64,000 nucleotides of DNA, taken from NCBI RefSeq assembly GCF_030812915.1, contig NZ_JAUSTQ010000012.1, forward strand, positions 1 through 64,000. The letters run 5' to 3'. The translations under genes and the position numbers were made by a program. Origin of the DNA: Alkalibacillus salilacus. Its GTDB lineage: Bacteria; Bacillota; Bacilli; Bacillales; Alkalibacillaceae. This document shows, in pieces, positions 9,495 to 18,414 of this stretch (the first letter of the stretch is position 1; the number at the start of each line of letters is the position of its first letter). The notes beneath the pieces were generated by a model, which saw only the letters and a list, made by a program, of their open reading frames with translations, was not told the DNA's origin and did no database searches.

Positions 9495-9527
9495 GAATTA
9501 AAATTATTGAATAGACATTTCCATCTT

Positions 9528-11090
9528 TTACTCCGCCAAAGTCCCAGCTGCTTTCGCCTTAATCTTGGTTGCATTACCAGGTAAATAGGCGAGAGGGACG
9601 TCTTCAAAGTCGACGATTTCTAAATCATTTTCAGATGCACCAGCATTAATCGCTTCGTTCATCGCAAGTTGTTTAGCATGTTCTATGGTTGCTTCCCGGC
9701 CTAATTCGTCTAAGGCGAATACGCGTTCAATTTGACCACTTACTTGTGCAATGGCTGAACCGATTGCGTTGGCTACGCCGAAATTATTTGGACGATGAAC
9801 AACAGAAGCGCCTTCTAACTCATCTGGTAATAAAATACTTCCACCGCCAACTAATATTACCGGAATGGGTTCGGCGCTTGTTTTCATTTTCTCGATGGCT
9901 ACCTCGACATTTTCAACGAGTGTTCGATAAGCTTGATCAACAAAATCTTCACTTAAATTAGATAGATGTGAAGGTTCCCCTACTTGTGCAAGCCCTTTTG
10001 CTACAACGATATCAGTTGTTGTGACGGTATCACCACCAAATACTAGGGCCTTTTCTTGAAGTTGGTAGCCAACACTATCAGGCCCAAGCTTTATAGTACC
10101 GTCGCTATTTTCGCGGACGATCGTTCCACCGCCGATTCCAACTGATGTGATATCAGGCATTCTGAAGTTCGTTCTAACACCGCCGATTTCAACGGCGAGA
10201 GATGATTGACGTGGGAAAGAGCCCGTTAGAACGCCGATATCTGTTGTTGTGCCACCAACATCGATTACTAGCGCGTCTGATTGATTGGTTAAATACGATG
10301 CACCACGAATGCTGTTGGTCGGTCCGCAGGCAATGGTTAGAATTGGGTATTTTACAGTGTATTCTACGGACATTAAGGTACCATCATTTTGACCAAAGAA
10401 GACTTTGGCATCGACACCTTCTTTTTTGAGTGCATTAATGAAACCATCTGCTGTACTTCTTGCGACATTGACTACTGCAGCGTTAAGAATGGTGGCATTC
10501 TCACGTTCGAGTAAGCCAACACTTCCGATTTCGCTTGAAACTGATAGGGACACATCATCACCTAATACTTCCTGTAAAATGTTATATGCTTCATATTCAT
10601 GTTCAGTTGAAACAGGTGAGAAAACAGAGGTGATGGCAACTGAATCGACCTTTCCTTTGAGGTCATGAGCGATTTCGTATATTTTCTCAGTATCTAATTC
10701 AGCAATGGTTCGACCATCAAATTCGTGTCCACCTCGGACGATATGCACGTGCTGTCCTAGTATATTTCTTAGATCATCTGGCACTCCGACTAATGGTTTA
10801 ATGCCTAATGTCGCAGGAGCACCAATACGAATAACGCCAACATTATTGAGCCGTTTACGCTCTACAATGGCATTCGTACAGTGGGTTGTTCCAAGCATGG
10901 CATAGTTAATCTGATCTTTTGGAACGTTAGATGAATCGAGCACTTCTTTGACGGCATGATAAATCCCGGTGCTTACATCAGTGGTCGTTTGTTGTTTGGT
11001 TTCAGATATCACGTTGAATTCTTGGTCTAGTATGACAGCGTCTGTGTGAGTACCACCAACATCTATACCAATACGGTAATTATGCATCAT
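9528..11090 (-). CDS. Hydantoinase/oxoprolinase family protein (HyuA-like)
   Basis: A 520-residue ATP-dependent amidohydrolase subunit of the N-methylhydantoinase A / 5-oxoprolinase family. It shows the ASKHA-type GIDVGGTHTDAV motif at the N-terminus, a second phosphate-binding motif VIDVGGTTTDIGVL, and GGGSILLPDEL near the C-terminus. It is shorter than the roughly 700-residue stand-alone HyuA. This short form is typically encoded next to a DUF917 protein, as here. The start at 11090 is chosen because GGAGGGAAACC precedes it. It overlaps the DUF917 gene by 11 bases. The exact substrate, a hydantoin or similar cyclic amide, is not shown by the sequence. Confidence 0.88.
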   Translation of the reverse strand: MMHNYRIGIDVGGTHTDAVILDQEFNVISETKQQTTTDVSTGIYHAVKEVLDSSNVPKDQINYAMLGTTHCTNAIVERKRLNNVGVIRIGAPATLGIKPLVGVPDDLRNILGQHVHIVRGGHEFDGRTIAELDTEKIYEIAHDLKGKVDSVAITSVFSPVSTEHEYEAYNILQEVLGDDVSLSVSSEIGSVGLLERENATILNAAVVNVARSTADGFINALKKEGVDAKVFFGQNDGTLMSVEYTVKYPILTIACGPTNSIRGASYLTNQSDALVIDVGGTTTDIGVLTGSFPRQSSLAVEIGGVRTNFRMPDITSVGIGGGTIVRENSDGTIKLGPDSVGYQLQEKALVFGGDTVTTTDIVVAKGLAQVGEPSHLSNLSEDFVDQAYRTLVENVEVAIEKMKTSAEPIPVILVGGGSILLPDELEGASVVHRPNNFGVANAIGSAIAQVSGQIERVFALDELGREATIEHAKQLAMNEAINAGASENDLEIVDFEDVPLAYLPGNATKIKAKAAGTLAE

Positions 11091-12180
11091 GGTTTCCCTC
11101 CTGTTCGTTAAGTTGTTCAACGGGTGTATAATTCACATCGTATCCAAAATAACCTGGTCCAGCGGTTGCAATTCCTTGTTCAGTTCGCCATTTTTCATCG
11201 CACGGCATCCCGATGACAATGCAACGAGCTCCATATCGTAGTCCTTCAGTCGTTATGGGCATGCCTGTTTCGGCATCTAGGACAGCAATGAGGTCTGGTG
11301 TCACACAAAGCAATTCACCATCAGCAGTCGCCATTAAATGTTCGTTTTGGAAATTTAATTCAAGCTCTTTACCTTTATCATGATGAATTCCCTCTATGGT
11401 TGCAGTACCTCGAGCAAAGCCAGATTCTGTTTTACGATTAATATCTTTTACTTTGCCTTGGAATAGCTCATAACCATTCGTAAGTTCTAAAACAGAATCG
11501 ACTGGATTATAGTTTTTCTCTTTGGCTTCACGAATGCTGCGACCGATGTTTTCTTCTAATGATAGTGAGTTGCGAATAGATGATGATTTCATTTGTTCAC
11601 CTGTCATTGGATAGATCGCTAGCATGACTGATCCGCCCATTTCAATCGTGGCCCCACGCGCGAGTCGCTCCGCCCAAACACTATTAATTGTGTTTAAGAC
11701 CATGCCATTGCCTTTCTCATCAGATAAAACCATTGGCGTTGCGCTTAAACCGTCTAAATAGAACGTCACCATTTGTAATTCCGGAAAAGCTCGGCCCATA
11801 CCATCACTGTCGATAACTGGTAAGCCTTGGCGGGCAGCTAATGCAAAGGGGAGGAGGGAATTAACACCTCCTGCCTCTATGGGCATCGTTGCATAAATTT
11901 CAGTGGATAGATTCGATTTTAAAGATTCGAAAGCAGTAATTGCTTCTTCACCGCTAGGGATTTTTTCAACCATGACTGTAGGTGCCCCCATCATAGCTGA
12001 AGGGACGATGACAGCTTCATCGGGAACCTCTTCAGGATCTAATAATTTAATTGGGCCATGCTCTTCAATCGCTTGAAGAGCCATTAACTTTCCAATATAC
12101 GGATCGCCACCACCGCCTGTTCCTAATAATGCAGCGCCAATAGCTATATCTTCTATTTCTTGCTTACCTAAATAACGCAT
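11080..12180 (-). CDS. DUF917 / S-methyl thiohydantoin desulfurase-like protein
   Basis: A 366-residue protein of the DUF917 family (also called S-Me-THD), recognised by the GTGGGGDPYIGK N-terminus, the MMGAPTVMVEKIPSG stretch and the AGGVNSLLPF region. Members are regularly paired with hydantoinase/oxoprolinase subunits and probably act on the same cyclic substrate. AAAGGAGGTTAATC precedes the ATG. It sits between the permease and HyuA-like genes in one minus-strand operon. Family assignment is firm; the reaction in this organism is inference from the neighbours. Confidence 0.85.
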   Translation of the reverse strand: MRYLGKQEIEDIAIGAALLGTGGGGDPYIGKLMALQAIEEHGPIKLLDPEEVPDEAVIVPSAMMGAPTVMVEKIPSGEEAITAFESLKSNLSTEIYATMPIEAGGVNSLLPFALAARQGLPVIDSDGMGRAFPELQMVTFYLDGLSATPMVLSDEKGNGMVLNTINSVWAERLARGATIEMGGSVMLAIYPMTGEQMKSSSIRNSLSLEENIGRSIREAKEKNYNPVDSVLELTNGYELFQGKVKDINRKTESGFARGTATIEGIHHDKGKELELNFQNEHLMATADGELLCVTPDLIAVLDAETGMPITTEGLRYGARCIVIGMPCDEKWRTEQGIATAGPGYFGYDVNYTPVEQLNEQEGNHDA

Positions 12181-12192
12181 GATTAACCTCCT

Positions 12193-13506
12193 TTAGTTTG
12201 TTGCAACTCTTGTTGTTTTAATTGATGTGAACTTTGTAACTGCTAACTGAAGTATAAACGCGACTAAAAAGGCGTCGAAGCCAGATGCTCCTGTTAAGGT
12301 AAATAAGCCAAAACCGTTCGGCTGAGGGGTTGTTAAAAATGCAAAGAATGCAGCTACAGCCCAGACGCTTACATTCGGTAGATTCACTTTTGGCATATAA
12401 TCAAAGTTTTCAAAAGTATATTTTTCTTTGTTCAATAAATAATCAGCTACATAGACACCGCCAATAGGTGGAATTAGGGCACTTAGGAAATTTAAGAATG
12501 GAATGAAATTGTCATAAATACCACCAACAGCGAGTGAAGTCCCGATCACACCTGCAAAAATAGTTAGCACGAACTTAGGTGTATTCTTGAAGATCGCTGA
12601 AAAGCCAAGAGCTGATGAGTATAGATTGTTATCATTTGTTGTCCACTGCGCTAGAATTAAGACGAGTAAGGCAGCAGTTCCCCAACCTAGACTAAGCATA
12701 ATGGCAACAATATCTGTTTCAGTCGTAAATTTTGCTAAAATCGCTGATGCGATTAGGACTAAACTAAAGCCAGCAAAGTAACCAACGAAGGAAGAAATCA
12801 CAGCATCTTTAGTTGATCTAGCATAACGTGAAATATCCGGACCAATAATCGCACCAACTGCTAATGAACCAATAATCAAGGAGACAGCCACACCTGTTGA
12901 TAATGGATCGCCAAACACATTATCAGATATTTGGTTGGCGTCTGAACTCATTCCAACGCGGATTAAAGACGCGATAATCAGAATCGCAAGTAGCGGAACA
13001 GCTATTAAGCTTAATTTTTCAATGGCTTTATAACCGATGACTGCAGTTGTTGTCATTAATATACCGCCAACGATTACAAGTACTTTAGGCGGAATGGAAA
13101 CACCAAACGTGTTGTCAATAACATGAGCTAAGCTTGTTCCAAACAGGTCTAATTGAACACCAAACCAACCAAATAATGATAGTGCGATGACAACAGAAAC
13201 AGCATATGCTCCGTATTGACCTAAGGCGAAGGTGGACACCATAGCTGTTGAAAGGTTCGTTTTCGCACCCACAACACTACAAAGTGCACTTAAACAAGCT
13301 AATAGAAAAGTGCCGATTAATGTGGCAATAATGGCTTGTGACATGGATAAGCCGCCCGCAAGTGTGCCACCAAGTACTATTGCAGATAATGCGACAATAC
13401 CACCAAGCCAGACGATCGATAATTTAAACCAACCTTTTCGTTTGTGTTCTGGTACGGGCTCCCGTTCATAATCTTTAACTAAGTTCTTCTCAGCTATATC
13501 TGACAT
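12193..13506 (-). CDS. NCS1-type cytosine/hydantoin permease (CodB-like)
   Basis: A 437-residue integral membrane protein with about 12 hydrophobic segments, belonging to the nucleobase-cation-symport-1 family. GPDISRYARSTKDA is a conserved NCS1 motif, and the ALGQYGAYA/W-rich segments fit CodB-like members. NCS1 carriers import cytosine, allantoin or hydantoins with protons or sodium. Placement 12 bases ahead of the DUF917 and hydantoinase genes suggests import of a hydantoin-like compound. AAAAGGAGGTCTGACA precedes the ATG. It is the second gene of the operon after the TetR gene, at 14 bases spacing. Confidence 0.88.
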   Translation of the reverse strand: MSDIAEKNLVKDYEREPVPEHKRKGWFKLSIVWLGGIVALSAIVLGGTLAGGLSMSQAIIATLIGTFLLACLSALCSVVGAKTNLSTAMVSTFALGQYGAYAVSVVIALSLFGWFGVQLDLFGTSLAHVIDNTFGVSIPPKVLVIVGGILMTTTAVIGYKAIEKLSLIAVPLLAILIIASLIRVGMSSDANQISDNVFGDPLSTGVAVSLIIGSLAVGAIIGPDISRYARSTKDAVISSFVGYFAGFSLVLIASAILAKFTTETDIVAIMLSLGWGTAALLVLILAQWTTNDNNLYSSALGFSAIFKNTPKFVLTIFAGVIGTSLAVGGIYDNFIPFLNFLSALIPPIGGVYVADYLLNKEKYTFENFDYMPKVNLPNVSVWAVAAFFAFLTTPQPNGFGLFTLTGASGFDAFLVAFILQLAVTKFTSIKTTRVATN

Positions 13507-13520
13507 TGTCAGACCTCCTT

Positions 13521-14105
13521 TTATCTATTCAAATTTAAACTCTTCCAAAACTGTTGAAACAGTAAATCCATTCTTTGCGTCATGATCTCGACGTCATAAC
13601 GCTGCATTTGCCAAAACAAACCATCCATCATACCTTGGAAAACAATTGCTAGTTCAGTAGAGTCATGTTCATCAATTTCTTGTGAATCAATGGCACGTTG
13701 GAAAATTTCTTGGAGCACTTCGTATTCATCATCTTCCATTTGTTTAAAACGAGCTTTAATGTCTTCTTCTAAAAACGCAGGAGGAGAGATCATTAATTGA
13801 ATAAGAAATTTAGACTTCAAACGTTCTTGGTTCTGAAATTCGATGACAGATTTGAGAATGTTGAATAGTTGTTGTTTTGATGAAATATCTTGATTTAATT
13901 GCGATTTAACAGTGGTGCGATGGCCATCCAATAAGTCGTGATAGATTGTTAAAAAAAGATCTTCTTTACCCTCGAAAAACGCATAGACAGAAGGTGGCTT
14001 AATGCCAACTTCCTTAGCAATTTGTTTTATGGTCATCCCACGAAATCCTTCCTCAGCAAATAGGGATGTTGCAGCGACTTTAATTTGTTCTTTAGTAGTA
14101 GACAT
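13521..14105 (-). CDS. TetR family repressor of the hydantoinase operon
   Basis: A 194-residue TetR regulator. The N-terminal HTH includes GFRGMTIKQIAKEVGIKPPSVYAFFEGKEDLF (a typical TetR pattern with YxFFxxKEDL) over about residues 18-50. The remainder is an all-helical ligand-binding and dimerisation domain with no recognisable ligand signature. It is the first gene of the minus-strand run that continues into the permease, DUF917 and hydantoinase genes. A 22-base inverted repeat lies 29 bases upstream of the start, so autoregulation together with the operon is likely. TGGAGGTCTT precedes the ATG. Confidence 0.88.
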   Translation of the reverse strand: MSTTKEQIKVAATSLFAEEGFRGMTIKQIAKEVGIKPPSVYAFFEGKEDLFLTIYHDLLDGHRTTVKSQLNQDISSKQQLFNILKSVIEFQNQERLKSKFLIQLMISPPAFLEEDIKARFKQMEDDEYEVLQEIFQRAIDSQEIDEHDSTELAIVFQGMMDGLFWQMQRYDVEIMTQRMDLLFQQFWKSLNLNR

Positions 14106-14133
14106 AAGACCTCCATGATTAAAATGAATGGTT

Positions 14134-14155
14134 ACCTAACGAATATTAGTTAGGT
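14134..14155. promoter_or_regulatory. Probable TetR operator
   Basis: ACCTAAC (14134-14140) and GTTAGGT (14149-14155) form a perfect inverted repeat with an 8-base AT-rich spacer. It lies 29 bases upstream of the TetR start codon. Size and position fit an autoregulatory TetR-family operator. Confidence 0.6.
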
Positions 14156-14277
14156 TTTGACTAAAAAAATAATAAACCTCCTCTTTTATTCGAATTTTTT
14201 GATAACTCTTAATCGATTTAAAAAGTATCATAGCATTTGAATTGACTGAAAACAATAACTTTTTCGAAAAAAATTAA

Positions 14278-14291
14278 TGTAAGCGATTTCT
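14278..14291. promoter_or_regulatory. Possible CcpA cre site
   Basis: TGTAAGCGATTTCT matches the degenerate cre consensus TGWAARCGYTWNCW at all but one position. It lies about 170 bases upstream of the TetR-led operon, so carbon catabolite control of that operon is possible but unproven. Confidence 0.35.
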
Positions 14292-14334
14292 TGTTGTGGC
14301 GGGGGTTTGATAAACCTGAAATATTGATTAGGGA

Positions 14335-14475
14335 GGGCTGATATGGATTTCTGCAAAATTCAACAAATTCTTAAATAGTCTATCTTCCAATATAACAATA
14401 TTTTGTATAAACTAGTAAAAAAGAGGTGTCAACATCTGTTTCAACAAGTGACGATAACAAGCCACCTTTAATCCT
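14335..14475 (+). pseudogene. Deleted remnant of a zinc-ribbon gene (copy of 24513-24820)
   Basis: The segment is clearly similar to the leader and part of the coding region of the gene at 24613. Shared stretches include TTTTGTATAAACTAGTAAAAAAG, GAGGTGTCAACAT, CTGTTTCAAC and AAGCCACC. The ribosome binding site and ACAT are joined directly to the codons for SVST..DD.KPP, which equals loss of 173 bases between two ACAT tetranucleotides (24611 and 24784 in the intact copy). The loss removes both zinc ribbons and is not a multiple of three. After AAGCCACC the similarity stops. This is a relic of a paralogue. Confidence 0.75.
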
Positions 14476-14978
14476 GTTAATACTAATAGTAGCTGCCAAG
14501 ACTTATTGTGCTAACTGGAGAATTGGTAAAAACCAAACATTTCCTTCGCCGTTTTTATTCTTAGTTAAGTGTTATATATTAAGTGATGACAGTTAAACGA
14601 TGCAGGTTATTTGTGATATTATCGATGAATAAAATTGGAGACAAAAAGTTTCATCACCTTCTTTTCGTCCAATTTCGTTCTACGTTCCTTCTCAATAAAT
14701 ATTTTATCAAGGTATTTAACCCTACTATTACTTGACCTCCAAAATAGTCTGTTTTCCAAAGTTTATTATTTTCCCGGTTCTGTTCCAATTTTTATTAATT
14801 AGATATATGTCGCGTTATTTTATTATTTTTTTTGAATATAGAGAACCAAATGTTTAATAACTAAACATTTGGAGAACCAGTGCTTTTTTTGATGATAATG
14901 GTGGTGAATTTGATTCAAGAGATAAAATTGAAACCTTTAGTTTATTTCGACGTCTAATATCTAAAGGAGGATGATTGA
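14476..14978. other. Noncoding region with a palindrome
   Basis: No gene is supported here. A perfect inverted repeat, CCAAATGTTTA and TAAACATTTGG (14846-14872), lies about 105 bases upstream of the lipoprotein gene, with a T-run (TTTTTTT) shortly after it. It may be a terminator of a lost gene or an operator. Confidence 0.4.
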
Positions 14979-15362
14979 ATGAGGAAAAACACGTTATCAG
15001 TTGTTTTATTTTTATCAATCATGATGGTAGCTTGTAGTAATCAAACAACAGAAAATGTTATTGATAATCCAACTCCTGAAGAAATATTAGAAGAAAATAT
15101 GGATGCAGATATACTTGTTGTAAATGGCGTTGTATATAAAAATGCTGAGGAAATTGAATGGGTTAATGAGGAAGAATTAACGATAGGTGAAGAAGTTGGC
15201 GAAATCAAAAAGCAGACTAACAATATTGATGAGTTTGAAGATTACACAGCAAATAAATTGCCGGTTGGAACTAAGGTATACGAACCTGAAGAAAAAAGTA
15301 ACATTTATATCGTCAAAACGAATGATAAGGAAGTGAGGTATTTAGGGTTGATAGAAGGATAA
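14979..15362 (+). CDS. Small lipoprotein of unknown function
   Basis: A 127-residue predicted lipoprotein. The signal peptide MRKNTLSVVLFLSIMM is followed by the lipobox VAC, with acylated Cys about residue 19. The mature part is very acidic and contains NGVVYKNAEEIEWV, ELTIGEEVGEI and LPVGTKVYEP...RYLGLIEG. I recall this pattern from uncharacterised Bacillus lipoproteins, without a known role. The start is firm: TAAAGGAGGATGATTG precedes the ATG. It begins a run of four small exported or membrane proteins. Confidence 0.75.
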   Translation: MRKNTLSVVLFLSIMMVACSNQTTENVIDNPTPEEILEENMDADILVVNGVVYKNAEEIEWVNEEELTIGEEVGEIKKQTNNIDEFEDYTANKLPVGTKVYEPEEKSNIYIVKTNDKEVRYLGLIEG

Positions 15363-15557
15363 GCAAATTCTGATAAGGAATAAGCTCTCTATTTGACCAC
15401 TCGATTGAAAAATAACGTCACATTCATTGAGAAGATGTTAGCTAACATATGGGTTATTGTTGTTCTGTCAGTGGATGTTTTAGTTCAACTAAATAATAGA
15501 TTTGAAACGTCAAAACCATTTGGCACCATAAGTCTCATGTTGAGAGAGGGATATTTT

Positions 15558-16040
15558 ATGAAGAGACAATTTTGGTTGGTTTTTTGTATCGGAATGGTTT
15601 TAATACTTTTATCAGGATGTGGTGGTTCTAATAATAGCTCAAAAGAAGCAGATTGGGAATCAACAACATATGAAACCGTGAATAATCTTGATGGAGTATC
15701 AATGAGTGTAAAAGAAGGTACAGCTTCTCCTGCGGGGCTGACTGTCATATTGAAGAATAACTCAGAGAAGCAATGTGTCTATGGTGAATACTTTTCGTTA
15801 GAGAAGAAGGTGAACGGTAAGTGGTATCAAGTCCCTGTGGCCATTGACGGTAACTACGGATTTAATGATATAGGTTATGATTTAGATTCGTCAGCTATTA
15901 GTGAATGGACAGTTGATTGGGAATGGTTATATGGAAGTTTGGATACAGGTGACTATCGTATAGTGAAAGACATATTGGATTTCAGGGAGCCTGGAGACTA
16001 TGATAAGTATTATTTGTCAGCTGAGTTTACCATTAATTAG
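15558..16040 (+). CDS. Lipoprotein with bacterial Ig-like domain
   Basis: A 160-residue predicted lipoprotein: signal MKRQFWLVFCIGMVLILL then the lipobox SGC. The mature domain (about residues 35-160) has the GVSMSVKEGTASPAGLTVIL...NNSEKQCVYGEYFSLEK.V.GKWYQVP pattern of a small bacterial Ig-like fold found in Firmicute lipoproteins. The start at 15558 is chosen because GAGAGAGGG lies about 7 bases upstream and the signal peptide begins there; the frame is open back to 15393, but that would add an implausible leader. Function unknown. Confidence 0.75.
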   Translation: MKRQFWLVFCIGMVLILLSGCGGSNNSSKEADWESTTYETVNNLDGVSMSVKEGTASPAGLTVILKNNSEKQCVYGEYFSLEKKVNGKWYQVPVAIDGNYGFNDIGYDLDSSAISEWTVDWEWLYGSLDTGDYRIVKDILDFREPGDYDKYYLSAEFTIN

Positions 16041-16269
16041 CTAAACTAAATTTGTGTGTAACAAAGGTGTTCAATAGAATTACTTAAAGTATTGTGGTGT
16101 CATTTATATATAGTTAAGTAATTTCAGCTAAAAATAAGTCGTTCAGTTTTGGAGTGGTAAAATGTCATATATATCCATAATTAAACCTTTGTGATAATAT
16201 TAGCGATGATCGTTATTCGATAATAGGTCAGGTTTGTTAATAAGTACTAGTATTAACAGGGAGTAAATC

Positions 16270-16830
16270 ATGGGGAACCAAAAGGTATTATTGAGTATTA
16301 TATTAATATTAATCATATCGAATATTATAGTTGCATATAGAGGTTTTGAATTAAATAAAGAACTTGAACAATCAAATCAAGTTATAGATAGTACAGTATG
16401 GAATGAATTTAATAATTTACTTGCTAGTTTACATAAAGTATCGGAAGAATTAGCCCAGTATGATGCTTCTATGAACGAAGAAGAAATGGACTTGTATCTT
16501 TCTTCATTGGAGAAAGAAGAGAGTCGTTTAAATGAATTAGGAATGAATCTAAGCTATATATTTAATTCGAGAAATCAGGATAAACATACAATATATGAAG
16601 AACACATTTGGATTATCGAAGACTTCATAAGTAAAGTATCTGAAGGCGAAGTGACAGATGAAACAAAGATTCAACATATAGCTAAAATCATCGACGAACA
16701 ACAAAATCAATTTAGTGACTTGTTTTATTCGGATAATTCCATTAATGCACCTGAAGCTAATGAAGACGAAAATATTAGAAAAATTGTCAAAATACTAGAT
16801 GTAATTGTAGGAGAAATCAACAAAAGTTAA
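16270..16830 (+). CDS. Single-pass membrane protein of unknown function
   Basis: A 186-residue protein with an N-terminal hydrophobic helix (about residues 6-23, LLSIILILIISNIIVAY) followed by an acidic, mostly helical extracytoplasmic or cytoplasmic domain. GGGAGTAAATC upstream of the ATG supports the start. I do not recognise the family. It resembles the next gene in size, topology and acidic helical composition, so the two may be distant paralogues or partners. Spacing to the next gene is 28 bases. Confidence 0.6.
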   Translation: MGNQKVLLSIILILIISNIIVAYRGFELNKELEQSNQVIDSTVWNEFNNLLASLHKVSEELAQYDASMNEEEMDLYLSSLEKEESRLNELGMNLSYIFNSRNQDKHTIYEEHIWIIEDFISKVSEGEVTDETKIQHIAKIIDEQQNQFSDLFYSDNSINAPEANEDENIRKIVKILDVIVGEINKS

Positions 16831-16858
16831 TTCTGATAAAACCTAAAAGAATTGAAAT

Positions 16859-17416
16859 ATGGAATGGTTTAGAGGAGGAATAATCGTTTTTAAGAATAAA
16901 AAATTTATAATCGTTTTTATAATATCAATATCAATATTAATATTCTTATCATGGACGACATATCACTATTGGGGTTTGTATAACCAACAATTAGAAAAAT
17001 CAAGGGAAAATCATGCTTTTGAAATTTATGAAGTAGCAGTAAAGTTTGATTATTTAGCGGAATTATATTTGTCTTATGAAGAATCTAATGAATTATCGAA
17101 TGAATATTATGAATCATCCTATCCATACACCAAGATGGATAGAATTAATAATGTCTATGCAGAGCGTCCAATTCCAACTAGTGAATTTGCGGAGCATTTA
17201 GATGATTTAAATGAAAAACTAGAAGAAGGTATCACAAGCGAAGAAGCAGTACTAATTAATGAAACGATTACTGAAATAGGTGAAAATTATTACTCCGTTT
17301 CAAAAACTGATTTATCAGAGATGCAAACAGATAGTTCTCGAAAGTTATTGAAAGAAACGTCAAATCAGGCATTAGATGAATTAGATGAACTAAAAAGAAA
17401 GCTAGAAAAGCAATAA
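16859..17416 (+). CDS. Single-pass membrane protein of unknown function
   Basis: A 185-residue protein with a transmembrane helix at about residues 16-35 and an acidic helical domain ending in a Lys/Glu-rich coiled-coil-like tail (LDELDELKRKLEKQ). The family is not recognised. The start is doubtful: the ATG at 16859 has only a weak upstream site, while a perfect AGAGGAGG lies inside the frame at 16871-16878 with no ATG, GTG or TTG at the right distance (ATA and ATC codons follow). It may form a pair with the preceding gene. Confidence 0.55.
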   Translation: MEWFRGGIIVFKNKKFIIVFIISISILIFLSWTTYHYWGLYNQQLEKSRENHAFEIYEVAVKFDYLAELYLSYEESNELSNEYYESSYPYTKMDRINNVYAERPIPTSEFAEHLDDLNEKLEEGITSEEAVLINETITEIGENYYSVSKTDLSEMQTDSSRKLLKETSNQALDELDELKRKLEKQ

Positions 17417-17778
17417 ATCTTTCTCGGTGTAAATGGTGATGTGTAGTTAGTAAATAAGTTTTATAGAAAGTGAAGCGGTTAGGAGTGAGTCGTTTAATGG
17501 ATTATATGAAGACTCACTGTTTATATCGATAAGTATTTTCTGAGAGCACGATATCTCGAACGTTAGAAATATCACATAATCGGGTGGTTGATTGGTTGAA
17601 TAGGTTATTCTATGAGCTGGAAATTTCTACTTAAACTTTTAAAGTAAACGTCAAATCATCATATCATATGTATGGGTGCTCACCTACTCCAGTAATTACA
17701 CATAGTTTGACAAGTTGGTTAGGTTGACTTTAACAACTGGAAACTCTGATGATATCTAGTCTGTGTTAGAAAAACAAA
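17417..17778. other. Noncoding convergent intergenic region
   Basis: No gene seen. It contains an 8-base inverted repeat, AGTGAGTC (17484-17491) and GACTCACT (17511-17518), of unknown meaning. Confidence 0.4.
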
Positions 17779-17805
17779 AAGGCCTAGTATGGGATACTAG
17801 GCCTT
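17779..17805 (-). terminator. Terminator of the Lrp-family gene
   Basis: AAGGCCTAGTAT and ATACTAGGCCTT form a perfect 12-base stem with a 3-base loop. On the minus strand it is followed by TTTGTTTTTC, 45 bases past the Lrp stop codon. Confidence 0.9.
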
Positions 17806-17850
17806 AGTCATCAAGATGTGGTCTATACATTTTAAAAACTATGGGTGTAA

Positions 17851-18339
17851 TTATTCACTTACATTAACCCCTGTACCCCAGTCGTACGTTTGTTTATGAA
17901 TTTCGAATAACATATGTGTATCTAATGATTTAACGCCATCGATCACGCCGATTTGTTGTCGGATGATGTCGTAGAATTCTGTGTTCGAAGGGGTGATGAC
18001 TTGGATGAATAGGTCGTATTGACCAGATGAACCTGCTATGAATCTTGCTTCTGGGATGCCTTTGAGTTTTTCAACGATGGCATCATATTGATTGAAGTCA
18101 ATTGATAGACCAACGAAAGCTACAGTACCCATGCCAGTCATAAATGGATTGACGACTCCAACAACTTTGATGAGATTCTGGTCTGTTAAGCGCTGAATAC
18201 GGTTTCGAACAGTACTAGCAGTAGTTTCTAATTGTTCAGCTAAGTCAGTATAGGATACGCGACCATCTCGTTGTAAGGCTTTAACTATTTGATTATCTAG
18301 TTCATCCAAGGTTAGATCTTCGCTAATTTCTCCAAACAT
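17851..18339 (-). CDS. Lrp/AsnC family transcriptional regulator
   Basis: A 162-residue feast/famine regulator. The N-terminal HTH (about residues 10-60) contains LDELDNQIVKALQRDGR.SYTDLAE and TVRNRIQRL. The C-terminal RAM/AsnC effector domain covers about residues 75-150. Members typically sense amino acids. The start at 18339 is chosen because AGAAGGAG lies 7 bases upstream; the longer GTG start at 18364-18366 has no site. It lies downstream of the PanE-like gene with a 75-base gap, so it may control the adjacent peptide and amino acid genes. Confidence 0.88.
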   Translation of the reverse strand: MFGEISEDLTLDELDNQIVKALQRDGRVSYTDLAEQLETTASTVRNRIQRLTDQNLIKVVGVVNPFMTGMGTVAFVGLSIDFNQYDAIVEKLKGIPEARFIAGSSGQYDLFIQVITPSNTEFYDIIRQQIGVIDGVKSLDTHMLFEIHKQTYDWGTGVNVSE

Positions 18340-18414
18340 TGAAAAACTCCTTCTATTAGTAATCACCTATGACTCTAATGGTATTCTACAATATTTAACA
18401 GTTAAAAACGATAG

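Noticed and set aside
15393-15557. Upstream extension of the Ig-like lipoprotein
   Set aside because: The signal peptide and lipobox start at 15558 with a ribosome binding site just before it.
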